Source of the DNA: Clostridium sp.
GTDB taxonomy: Bacteria > Bacillota > Clostridia > Clostridiales > Clostridiaceae
Direction of reading: 5' to 3'
NCBI RefSeq assembly: GCF_018372875.1
Contig: NZ_JAHAIF010000002.1
Coordinates: 124,001-188,000 of the forward strand
Length of the DNA: 64,000 nucleotides
In this document: positions 45,529 to 53,115 of the stretch, piece by piece
Layout: each line of letters begins with the position of its first letter
How positions within the stretch are numbered: the first letter of the stretch is position 1
The notes under the pieces: model-generated
What the model was told of the DNA's origin: nothing
The model's database searches: none
The model's input: the letters and a program-made list of their open reading frames with translations, nothing else
Program-made: the position numbers and the translations under genes

Positions 45529-45557
45529 ATAATAAACAATTATAAAATCGATTACAA
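45529..45557 (-). promoter_or_regulatory. promoter of the alpha-glucoside PTS operon
   Basis: Minus-strand TTGTAA (45552-45557), 17-bp spacer, TATTAT (45529-45534). The -35/spacer region TTGTAATCGATTTTAT matches a CcpA cre site imperfectly (two mismatches). Confidence 0.65.
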
Positions 45558-45636
45558 TAGTTTTACCCCCTTTAGGAACTCCTCTTCACACATAGGAATT
45601 CTTCACATTTTCTGTGAATATTCACATTTCTTTTAG

Positions 45637-45669
45637 AAAACAAAAATAGACCCCTTAGGAGTCTATTTT
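45637..45669 (-). terminator. terminator overlapping the RpiR stop
   Basis: Minus-strand stem AAAATAGAC / GTCTATTTT with TTGTTTTC after it; the TAA stop is in the loop. Confidence 0.75.
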
Positions 45670-46419
45670 CAATGTATTGCAATATAAAATAAATTTTAAG
45701 AATAGTAATTCCACCACAATAAAATACAAGTTAATTGATTCATACTCAAAATTATTGTTTAAAAATACTGTTGAAGTAGAAACATATATGTTTTTATCAC
45801 TAATATTAGCTAAGGTATTACTTTTAAGCTTTGTAATAGAAATAATGGTAACATTCTTCATTTTTAACTTCTTTGCAAAATTAATAATATGGTTTGATTC
45901 TCCACTAAGAGATATTAAAATCATTACATCTCCAGGATTAATAGCATTTAACAGTACCTCTGTTTCACCTTGGCCCTCTAAATTATAAAAATAATATCCA
46001 CCATTTAGGAATATTCTAGTTATCTCTCTCGCTACAGAGGACTGTATAGCTCCTGAGCCGTACACTAAAACACGTTTAGCATTATATATTTTTTCACAAA
46101 TATCATCAAAATTCCTATCTGCCATATCTGCTATAGCTTTTGTGTAGCTACTACAAACATTTTCCATGCAGTTATCTGTAGTAACACTGTAGTTTTTTAT
46201 TTCCCACTTTAAAATAGTTTTTAGCTCTGAAAATCCACTTAACCCAAGCTTTTGAGAAAACCTCATAACTGTGGTTCTTGATACATTACATCTCTTTGCT
46301 AATTCTTCTATGTTTATTTCACTACACTCCATTTTATGCCTTGTAATATAGCGCCCAATTATTATATCATTGGAATTTAAATTATTATATTGACCATTTA
46401 TTAACTCTTCAATCTTCAT
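45655..46419 (-). CDS. RpiR/MurR-family regulator of the alpha-glucoside operon
   Basis: 254 residues. N-terminal HTH_6 (ELAKRCNVSRTTVMRFSQKLGLSGFSELK, split by me into its helices) and C-terminal SIS domain (VYGSGAIQSSVAREI, LISLSGESNHIINFA). It probably senses a sugar phosphate. It is encoded immediately upstream of the EIICB gene in the same orientation but separated by its own terminator and a new promoter, the common layout for a local regulator. Whether it activates or represses is unknown. Confidence 0.9.
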   Translation of the reverse strand: MKIEELINGQYNNLNSNDIIIGRYITRHKMECSEINIEELAKRCNVSRTTVMRFSQKLGLSGFSELKTILKWEIKNYSVTTDNCMENVCSSYTKAIADMADRNFDDICEKIYNAKRVLVYGSGAIQSSVAREITRIFLNGGYYFYNLEGQGETEVLLNAINPGDVMILISLSGESNHIINFAKKLKMKNVTIISITKLKSNTLANISDKNIYVSTSTVFLNNNFEYESINLYFIVVELLFLKFILYCNTLKIDS

Positions 46420-46506
46420 TAGTATAAATCCTCTCTAAGAAAATTTTCTCTTTCATAATATTTACATTTTAACAGATTTCAAAGCTTGTTTAAATAATTG
46501 TATAAG

Positions 46507-46538
46507 AAAAAACTTCCTCTAATTACTTAAAAATAGTT
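46507..46538 (-). terminator. repeat-family terminator T3 (degenerate)
   Basis: Minus-strand AACTATTTTTAAG / AGAGGAAGTT followed by TTTTTTC. It matches T1, T2, T4 and T5 with mismatches in the stem. It follows the 46564-46824 gene. Confidence 0.68.
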
Positions 46539-46563
46539 AATGCAATCTTTTCTTTATTAACCT

Positions 46564-46824
46564 CTACTCTCTCGTAAATTCAAAGAATATATATTTTCCA
46601 ACCTTATCTATTAGCAAATCCTGAAAACTTATCTCTAATTGAACACCATTTAAATTTACAATATCTGTGTGTTCTTCATCTACTTCATCATAGTGCATAA
46701 AAAAATTAAGATAATCCTCTAAAGTTTCAAGATTTTTACCATTATCTACAGCTAACGAAAGCTCTCCAATAGCTTTATCAATATCACTAACAGAACAATC
46801 CTTATTCATACATGCGCTATACAC
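46564..46824 (-). CDS. small acidic hypothetical protein, possibly 5'-truncated
   Basis: 86 residues from a GTG at 46824, or 81 from the ATG at 46809; neither has a ribosome site, which is unusual in this genome. The protein is acidic (HYDEVDEEHTDIVN) with no motif I recognise. Directly upstream lies a decayed fragment of another gene, so the original 5' end and promoter may have been lost in a rearrangement. Expression is doubtful; it may be a remnant. Confidence 0.5.
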   Translation of the reverse strand: MYSACMNKDCSVSDIDKAIGELSLAVDNGKNLETLEDYLNFFMHYDEVDEEHTDIVNLNGVQLEISFQDLLIDKVGKYIFFEFTRE

Positions 46825-46838
46825 ATCATTTATAATTG

Positions 46839-46957
46839 TAAGTGTAGATATTGAAACTTTATTTAAAACTAATTTTAATCAAGAATTTAATCTTATGTAT
46901 TATATAGATATATTTATTAAAAAGAAAAAATAAGTAACCCCTACACTAATTTGTATA
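46839..46957 (+). pseudogene. decayed fragment of the 56018-56905 gene
   Basis: An ungapped 119-bp match to 56646-56764, including 31 consecutive identical bases (46867-46897). In the same frame it reads ETLFKTNFNQEFNLMYYIDI and then meets a TAA after KKKK, where the intact gene reads on. It has neither start nor end of the parent gene, so it is a truncated copy of its C-terminal part. Confidence 0.85.
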
Positions 46958-46960
46958 TAA

Positions 46961-46995
46961 AAAGAACTGTTACAAAAAATAATTCTGTAACAGTT
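46961..46995 (-). terminator. terminator of the surface-protein gene
   Basis: Perfect 11-bp stem GAACTGTTACA / TGTAACAGTTC followed by TTTTTATA on the minus strand. Confidence 0.87.
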
Positions 46996-47004
46996 CATTC
47001 TTTA

Positions 47005-49749
47005 TTATTCTACAGTAAACTCTTTCACTATCTTAACTGGCCTATCCTTTGAATCGTAAGTATTAATAGTTATACGATAATCTCCAGCAGATAAGTATAC
47101 TCGATTGAATTCAACACTTGCATAATTAAGTTTATCCCATGGGAAGGATACAGACATATTAATTTTTCCTGGTAAATTTGCTCCACTTAATGATTGTAAC
47201 TTTATCTCATTTTGTCCAAATGTATATTTTAAATCCTCATTAAATGTTAGGTTTAACATCGTACCGTTCCAACCTTCTGATACTTCAAGATTTATAATAT
47301 CTAATGAAGACTTATCCTCTTCTCCTCCATTATCAGGTTCACCCTTAAATTCTGGAATCTTAAAGTGGTCTACAAATCCCCTACGATAATTTCCATCAAA
47401 ATCAACAAATAAAACCCATAATCTAGATTTATTAGTTAAATTGTATCCTGACAAATCTATATCTAACTCATTATATCCTGAATTTAACTTTGCTTCTGTG
47501 CCCTTAATCTTACCACTTAGTACATCCTCAGCCATTGGTGTAGTTGACTCCCCAGCATATACTGAATTATTCCACTCATATACTCCATAATATAATGTTC
47601 CATATTCATCTGAATTAAAGCTAAACTTTATCTTGTTCTTCGAATAATGATCTATAGAATCTCCAGCTATTACAGGAGGATTGAAATGTGATCTAAATGA
47701 TCCCTCAACAACACTTCCATCAGGCATATTTACCTTAACAGTATATTTATTATCATTGTGTCCATAATTGTCTGGTACAATAATTGTATAAGTTTGCTTA
47801 TCTGAGCTTACAATAAACTTTGCACCTTTAGTTGTAAGGGCAGATTCACTTGGACATATAATACTAAAGTCCTCTAGTTTTAATTCTCCCTTAACTGGCT
47901 TATTAAATGTAAATACGAATCTATTAGCTACAACCTCTTCAGCATAGTCTAACTTATATTCACTATCTACTTGACTTTCATCATACTTACCTAGTTTAAT
48001 AGGACCATAAACTGGAGATGTTCTTCCATCATACCCTTCCATTACATAATAAACATCATATTCACTATTTTCTTCTAGGTTTGATATTGCTATCTCGTTA
48101 TACTCTGTAGTTATAGGTACCTTAATACCATCTTCTTTGATATTATCTACACTTTTATTTCTAAAGAAAGAGAAAAGACTCTTCTTCTCTACCTTATAGT
48201 ATAGATATCCACCTTCATCAACTCCATAAACATCAAGAATTCCTTCATTTTCACTAGTTCTACTTGCAACAACCTTTGAAGCTATTGGGTGATTATAGCT
48301 ATAAACAAATTCTTTACTTATTATTTTCCCATTTGGTAATGTAAGATATAACTCATATGTATTATCTTTAAAATATGATGTATTTAATGTGTATGTTTTA
48401 TTATCTTTTGTTGATACATTAAGTACACTCATAGTGTTTCCACCATGACATATAATAGAAAGTTCTGATAATGTTATTGCTCTACTTGTAGCTTCATTTA
48501 AAGTAAATTCAATTATACCTTGTTGTTTTAAAGTAATATTGCTTATTTCATATTTTTCTTCTCTACCAATAAAGGTATTATTAACGCCTTCATTTATTGT
48601 GATATTTTCTTTAGGTATTTCAGTATAGATACCTGCATTATTTCCATTAACCTTTACTGAATTAACTTTACCATTTCCCATTACCTTTGATGAATCACCA
48701 TTGATAATTGCTTGTCCCACCATAGCTCCATCTTTAATATAGATACTGCTCTTATAACCATTAGAATTAACCCTTTCTACATTAGAATTAACTCCAAGAA
48801 TTGTGTTGCTACCATTATCATTAACTTCACTTACTGTCTTATTAATTGTTATGTCAGCATTATTTGAGTTTTTATCTATGTTTAAGTTTTTTGTAGATGC
48901 TTCAAGAACTAATGTACCATTTTGAATATTTACATTATCAATACTTCCATCACCTAAAATAGATATGTTTCCATTAATGTCTACATTATTTATTTCTTTA
49001 ACATTTTCTAAATGTAGAGTTGGACCATTTATATTTTTATTAACATCAAGTGATACATTACGATATCTGCCTAATTCCTTGCTTTCTAACTTTACATTTG
49101 GTACTGATGAGTTCTTAAGCTGAACTTGGTACTTTGCACCATCCTTTAATATTAGTTTTTCTTTAATCTCTACATTGTCTAATATTATTTTTCCATTAAC
49201 TACAGATGAATCTATTGAAACATTATTAAATGACTTGTTTGATATTGTTAGTACACCATCTACTAAATCATCCTTTGCTATTTCAAGATCACCTATTGTT
49301 TCTTCAGGTACTTCAGGTACTTCAGGCTCCTCTGGCTTTTCTTCTTCCCCTGGATTTTCAGGTTCTTCTGGATTTTCAGGTTCTTCTGGCTTTTCAGGTT
49401 TTTCTATTTCACTTGAATCTTCCAAAGCTCCTGGCTTTTCATTTGGTTTTTCACTAGTATCTTGGTTAGGTCTATTAACTTGTCCACTAGTTGAAGATGA
49501 ACTTCCTATATTGCTACCAGCATTGTCATTTGTTAAACTATTTGAATTTTGTTCCTCTTTTGATGAAGATTCTTCATTAATAGTAGTATCATTGCTATTA
49601 CTTTCAGAATCATTTTGAACAATTGTATCTTCTTCACCATTTAAGTTATTAACAGTATTTTTAGATTGAGTAAAATAATAAACTCCAGATGTCAACGCCA
49701 TAACTATTATCGTTCCAACTACTATGGCAATCTTACCATTTCTCTGCAT
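47005..49749 (-). CDS. large membrane-anchored surface protein with beta-helix-like repeats
   Basis: 914 residues. An uncleaved or cleavable N-terminal hydrophobic segment (IAIVVGTIIVMALTSGVYYF, residues 8-27) exports or anchors it. Residues about 30-110 are Ser/Asn/Thr-rich. A Pro-Glu repeat stalk follows at about 112-155 (EKPEKPEEPENPEEPENPGE). Residues about 155-395 are short repeats rich in N, G, I and V (LDNVEIKEKLILKDG, INNVDINGNISILGD) that look like a parallel beta helix. The rest holds three or so Ig/fibronectin-like domains. No LPxTG sorting signal or known enzyme motif was seen. It is monocistronic; adhesion or wall-associated function is inferred only from architecture. Confidence 0.78.
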   Translation of the reverse strand: MQRNGKIAIVVGTIIVMALTSGVYYFTQSKNTVNNLNGEEDTIVQNDSESNSNDTTINEESSSKEEQNSNSLTNDNAGSNIGSSSSTSGQVNRPNQDTSEKPNEKPGALEDSSEIEKPEKPEEPENPEEPENPGEEEKPEEPEVPEVPEETIGDLEIAKDDLVDGVLTISNKSFNNVSIDSSVVNGKIILDNVEIKEKLILKDGAKYQVQLKNSSVPNVKLESKELGRYRNVSLDVNKNINGPTLHLENVKEINNVDINGNISILGDGSIDNVNIQNGTLVLEASTKNLNIDKNSNNADITINKTVSEVNDNGSNTILGVNSNVERVNSNGYKSSIYIKDGAMVGQAIINGDSSKVMGNGKVNSVKVNGNNAGIYTEIPKENITINEGVNNTFIGREEKYEISNITLKQQGIIEFTLNEATSRAITLSELSIICHGGNTMSVLNVSTKDNKTYTLNTSYFKDNTYELYLTLPNGKIISKEFVYSYNHPIASKVVASRTSENEGILDVYGVDEGGYLYYKVEKKSLFSFFRNKSVDNIKEDGIKVPITTEYNEIAISNLEENSEYDVYYVMEGYDGRTSPVYGPIKLGKYDESQVDSEYKLDYAEEVVANRFVFTFNKPVKGELKLEDFSIICPSESALTTKGAKFIVSSDKQTYTIIVPDNYGHNDNKYTVKVNMPDGSVVEGSFRSHFNPPVIAGDSIDHYSKNKIKFSFNSDEYGTLYYGVYEWNNSVYAGESTTPMAEDVLSGKIKGTEAKLNSGYNELDIDLSGYNLTNKSRLWVLFVDFDGNYRRGFVDHFKIPEFKGEPDNGGEEDKSSLDIINLEVSEGWNGTMLNLTFNEDLKYTFGQNEIKLQSLSGANLPGKINMSVSFPWDKLNYASVEFNRVYLSAGDYRITINTYDSKDRPVKIVKEFTVE

Positions 49750-50005
49750 AAATTACCTCCATTTGAAATTTTTACTTTAATATTTTATATGTACTTCTAC
49801 TATTGTGTCAATACTATTTAATAATAATTATTCGTAGTATTATTCAATACTTCCTTTACAAATTCTTCTACACAAATACTAATATTTTTATTATAGGTTT
49901 TCCTTATGATTACCACATTTTTTTGATATTATATTTTTTTCACATGTAGCTATATAATCAAATTAGAAAGATTGTTAAAAATAAAACTATTTTAGGAGGT
50001 ATTAT

Positions 50006-51037
50006 ATGGGATATAATCTATCATTCCAAGAAGTAAATACTTTATTTGAAGACTTAAAGAAAGAATACAAGATTTATGCACCAAAGAGATTTAAAAAGCA
50101 AGGTAGATACTCAGACACAGACATTATAAAGTATGATGAAATATCTACTGTAGAAGAAATTGAGTTTAAAGAAAAATCACACTATCCAGTAAAGGAAGTA
50201 ATAACCCCTATTACTCAAACCCTTTATTACTTTACAGAAGATGAATTTAGAGAAAGTTCTGTAGGCCATAACAAAAAGATATTAATTTTTGCTAGACCTT
50301 GTGATATTAATGCACAAAGAAGACAAGACATGATTTATCTTCACAATGGTAACTTTGAAGATACCTTCTATAAAAGGATAAGAGAAAGAGTTAAATTTAT
50401 TTGTATTGAATGTGTTGATGGTTTTGATACTTGCTTCTGCGTATCAATGAACAGTAATAAAACTGATGATTACTCTTTAGCTGTAAGATTTAATGAATCT
50501 TCTTTACTTTTTGATGTTAAAGATAAGGAATTTAGTAAATTTTTCAATGATAAAACAGAAGAAGAATTTGAACTAAAATTTATTGAAGAAAACCAAGCAA
50601 AGGTAACAATTCCTGAAATTAATGATAAAGAAATATTAATAAAACTTAAAAATCATCCAATGTGGGATGAATACAACAAAAGATGCCTTGGTTGTGGAAG
50701 TTGTACAATAGCTTGTAGCACATGTTCTTGCTACACTACACGTGATATTGTATATGACTCTTTAGGTAAAATTGGTGAAAGAAGAAGAGTACAAGCATCC
50801 TGTCACATAGATGGTTTTGATGAGATGGCTGGAGGGCATAACTTTAGAACAACTAAGGCAGATAAAATGAGATATAAAGTACTTCATAAAATTCATGATT
50901 ATAAAGCTCAATTTGGAGATGAGCATATGTGTGTTGGTTGTGGTAGATGTACTGATAGATGCCCTGAACATATTTCAATTACAGCTACAATAAACAAAGT
51001 AAATAATGCAGTTAATGAAATTATGGAGGGAAAATAA
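50006..51037 (+). CDS. asrA: anaerobic sulfite reductase subunit A
   Basis: 343 residues. An electron-transfer subunit with two ferredoxin-type clusters near the C-terminus: CLGCGSCTIACSTCSC and CVGCGRCTDRCPEH. It pairs with AsrB to pass electrons to the siroheme subunit. The start has an ideal TTAGGAGG site. It is the first gene of asrABC; an upstream TATAAT at 49953-49958 could be the -10, but the -35 is poor, so an activator may be needed. Confidence 0.95.
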   Translation: MGYNLSFQEVNTLFEDLKKEYKIYAPKRFKKQGRYSDTDIIKYDEISTVEEIEFKEKSHYPVKEVITPITQTLYYFTEDEFRESSVGHNKKILIFARPCDINAQRRQDMIYLHNGNFEDTFYKRIRERVKFICIECVDGFDTCFCVSMNSNKTDDYSLAVRFNESSLLFDVKDKEFSKFFNDKTEEEFELKFIEENQAKVTIPEINDKEILIKLKNHPMWDEYNKRCLGCGSCTIACSTCSCYTTRDIVYDSLGKIGERRRVQASCHIDGFDEMAGGHNFRTTKADKMRYKVLHKIHDYKAQFGDEHMCVGCGRCTDRCPEHISITATINKVNNAVNEIMEGK

Positions 51038-51038
51038 T

Positions 51039-51833
51039 ATGGAAAACAATATATTAACACCTAAATCATATGAAATTATTAGCGTTACTCATGAAACTAA
51101 TTGTGAATACACTTTTAGAGTTGCAACTGATATAGTTCCTGAACATGGACAATTCTTACAACTATCCCTTCCTAAAATCGGTGAAGCCCCTATTTCTGTA
51201 AGTGGATTTGGACTAGGTTATATGGACTTTACAATAAGAGCTGTTGGAAAGGTAACTGATGAGCTTTTCAAATTACAATCAGGAGATAAAATCTTCTTAA
51301 GAGGAGCATATGGCAAAGGCTGGCCAGTTGAAAAGTTCAAAAATAAAAATTTAGTTATAATTGCTGGTGGTACAGGAGTTGCCCCTGTAAGAAGCATGAT
51401 TAATAAATTTTACATTGAAGAAGATTATGTTAAATCATTAAATTTAATCTTTGGCTTTAAGAATGCAGATTCTATATTGTTCAAACCTGAATTAGATAAA
51501 TGGAAAGAGAAATTTAATACAATATATACACTAGATAAGGGTGAAAAAGATGGTTGGGAACAAGGTCTTGTAACTAATCATTTATCAAAACTTCCTTTAG
51601 ACTCTTTTGAAGATAACTATGAAGTTATTATAGTTGGTCCCCCAGTAATGATGCACTTTACAGCTCTTGAAATGCTAAAACTTGGTGTTCCTGAAGAAAA
51701 AATTTGGGTATCCTTTGAAAGAAAAATGTCTTGTGCTGTTGGTAAATGTGGACACTGTAGAATTGATGAAACTTATGTATGCTTAGAGGGCCCTGTATTT
51801 AACTATACTAAGGCTAAATCATTATTAGACTAG
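51039..51833 (+). CDS. asrB: anaerobic sulfite reductase subunit B
   Basis: 264 residues of the ferredoxin-NADP+ reductase-like family (FAD and NADH binding; GGTGVAPVRSMI nucleotide loop) with a C-terminal [2Fe-2S]-type cysteine cluster MSCAVGKCGHCRI. It takes electrons from NADH. The start at 51039 lies one base after the asrA stop and 8 nt after GGAGGG; a longer frame would overlap asrA. Confidence 0.95.
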   Translation: MENNILTPKSYEIISVTHETNCEYTFRVATDIVPEHGQFLQLSLPKIGEAPISVSGFGLGYMDFTIRAVGKVTDELFKLQSGDKIFLRGAYGKGWPVEKFKNKNLVIIAGGTGVAPVRSMINKFYIEEDYVKSLNLIFGFKNADSILFKPELDKWKEKFNTIYTLDKGEKDGWEQGLVTNHLSKLPLDSFEDNYEVIIVGPPVMMHFTALEMLKLGVPEEKIWVSFERKMSCAVGKCGHCRIDETYVCLEGPVFNYTKAKSLLD

Positions 51834-51845
51834 GAGGATACTTTT

Positions 51846-52895
51846 ATGAATCATGATATAGATATTAAAAAGGTTAGATTAAATTGTTTTCGTCAATCAA
51901 AGGTTCCTGGAGAATTTATGCTTCAAATGCGTGTACCAGGAGGTCTTGTTAATGCTAAATATTTAAGTGATATTCAATACATTGCAGAAACTTATGGAAA
52001 TGGTACTTTTCATATGGGAATGAGACAAACCTTCAGTATCCCTGGAATTAAATATGAAAACATTCCTTCTGTTAATGAGTATATTTCTAATTATTTAAAA
52101 GAAGTTGAAGTTGATGAGTGTAACTGTAATATGACAGTAGATGAAAATGGATATCCTACAATAGGTGCTAGAAATGTTATGGCATGTATAGGTAATTCTC
52201 ATTGTATAAAAGCAAATGCTAACACTAAGGATTTAGCAAATAAAATAGAAAGCCTAGTCTTCCCTTCTCACTACCATATTAAAGTTTCAGTATCAGGTTG
52301 TCCAAATGATTGTGCTAAAGCTCATTTCCAAGACTTTGGTGTTATTGGTCAAGCTAGAATGATATATCATCCTGAAAGATGCATTGGTTGTGGTGCTTGT
52401 GTAAAAGCATGTGAACATCATGCAACTAGAGTTTTAAGCTTAAATAAAAATGGACTTGTAGATAAAGACCCATGCTGCTGTGTTGGTTGTGGTGAATGTG
52501 TTCTAGCTTGCCCTGCAAGTGCATGGACAAGAAGTCCTCAAAAATTCTATAGGGTTGTTATAGGTGGAAGAACTGGAAAGCAAACTCCTAGAATGGGTAA
52601 AACTTTCTTAAACTTTGTTACTGAAGATGTAGTATTAGGAATGTTTGCAAACTGGCAAAAGTTTTCTGCTTGGGCTTTGGATTATAAACCTGAATACTTA
52701 CATGGAGGCCACTTAATAGATAGGGCTGGATATCATAGGTTTAAAGAAATAATTTTAGATGGAGTTGAACTAAACCCTGAAGCCTTAGTTGCTGAAAATA
52801 TATACTGGGCAGAAACAGAATATAGATCTAATATAAATGTTAAACCAATTGGAAAACATAAAACTATAGAATCAAACAGAGAAGTACAAGATTAA
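51846..52895 (+). CDS. asrC: anaerobic sulfite reductase subunit C (siroheme)
   Basis: 349 residues. The sulfite/nitrite reductase fold holds siroheme-[4Fe-4S] ligands CIGNSHC and SGCPNDCAKAH. A ferredoxin insert adds CIGCGACVKACEHH and CCCVGCGECVLACP. It reduces sulfite to sulfide, the activity behind black colonies on sulfite media in C. perfringens-like clostridia. It is 12 bp after asrB. It is followed by repeat copy F, with no separate terminator hairpin of the usual type. Confidence 0.95.
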   Translation: MNHDIDIKKVRLNCFRQSKVPGEFMLQMRVPGGLVNAKYLSDIQYIAETYGNGTFHMGMRQTFSIPGIKYENIPSVNEYISNYLKEVEVDECNCNMTVDENGYPTIGARNVMACIGNSHCIKANANTKDLANKIESLVFPSHYHIKVSVSGCPNDCAKAHFQDFGVIGQARMIYHPERCIGCGACVKACEHHATRVLSLNKNGLVDKDPCCCVGCGECVLACPASAWTRSPQKFYRVVIGGRTGKQTPRMGKTFLNFVTEDVVLGMFANWQKFSAWALDYKPEYLHGGHLIDRAGYHRFKEIILDGVELNPEALVAENIYWAETEYRSNINVKPIGKHKTIESNREVQD

Positions 52896-52906
52896 TCTAA
52901 AAAATG

Positions 52907-53115
52907 TTGGGGGGTATTTATTTTGCTTGTTCCGTCGCAAGCTCCATAAAAACAAATATCCCCCACTTATACTAAAGATAAAGAAAAAAACTTAACTTCT
53001 TAAGTTCTTAAGTTCTTAAGAAGTTATAGTAAAAATGCGGGTTTGAATGGATTTTGATAAAATAAATTTTAAAAATGTAAGGAAATTATAAAATTACTAT
53101 CCTTTATTTTATATT
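52907..53115 (+). repeat. dispersed fold-back repeat, copy F
   Basis: Head arms GGGGGTATTTATTTTG and AACAAATATCCCCC are compensatory variants of the GTGGATAT / ATATCCAC arms of other copies (the changes preserve pairing). GTTCCGTCGC and AAGCTCCA are present, but the CAAGTCACAT part is lost. An extra TTAAGTTCTTAAGTTC palindromic run is inserted. The tail AAGGAAATTATAAAATTACT is intact and ends inside the 3' end of the helicase gene. Confidence 0.77.

Noticed and set aside
49300..49440. Tandem repeats in the surface-protein gene
   Set aside because: They encode the Pro-Glu stalk in frame; not an intergenic repeat or CRISPR array.
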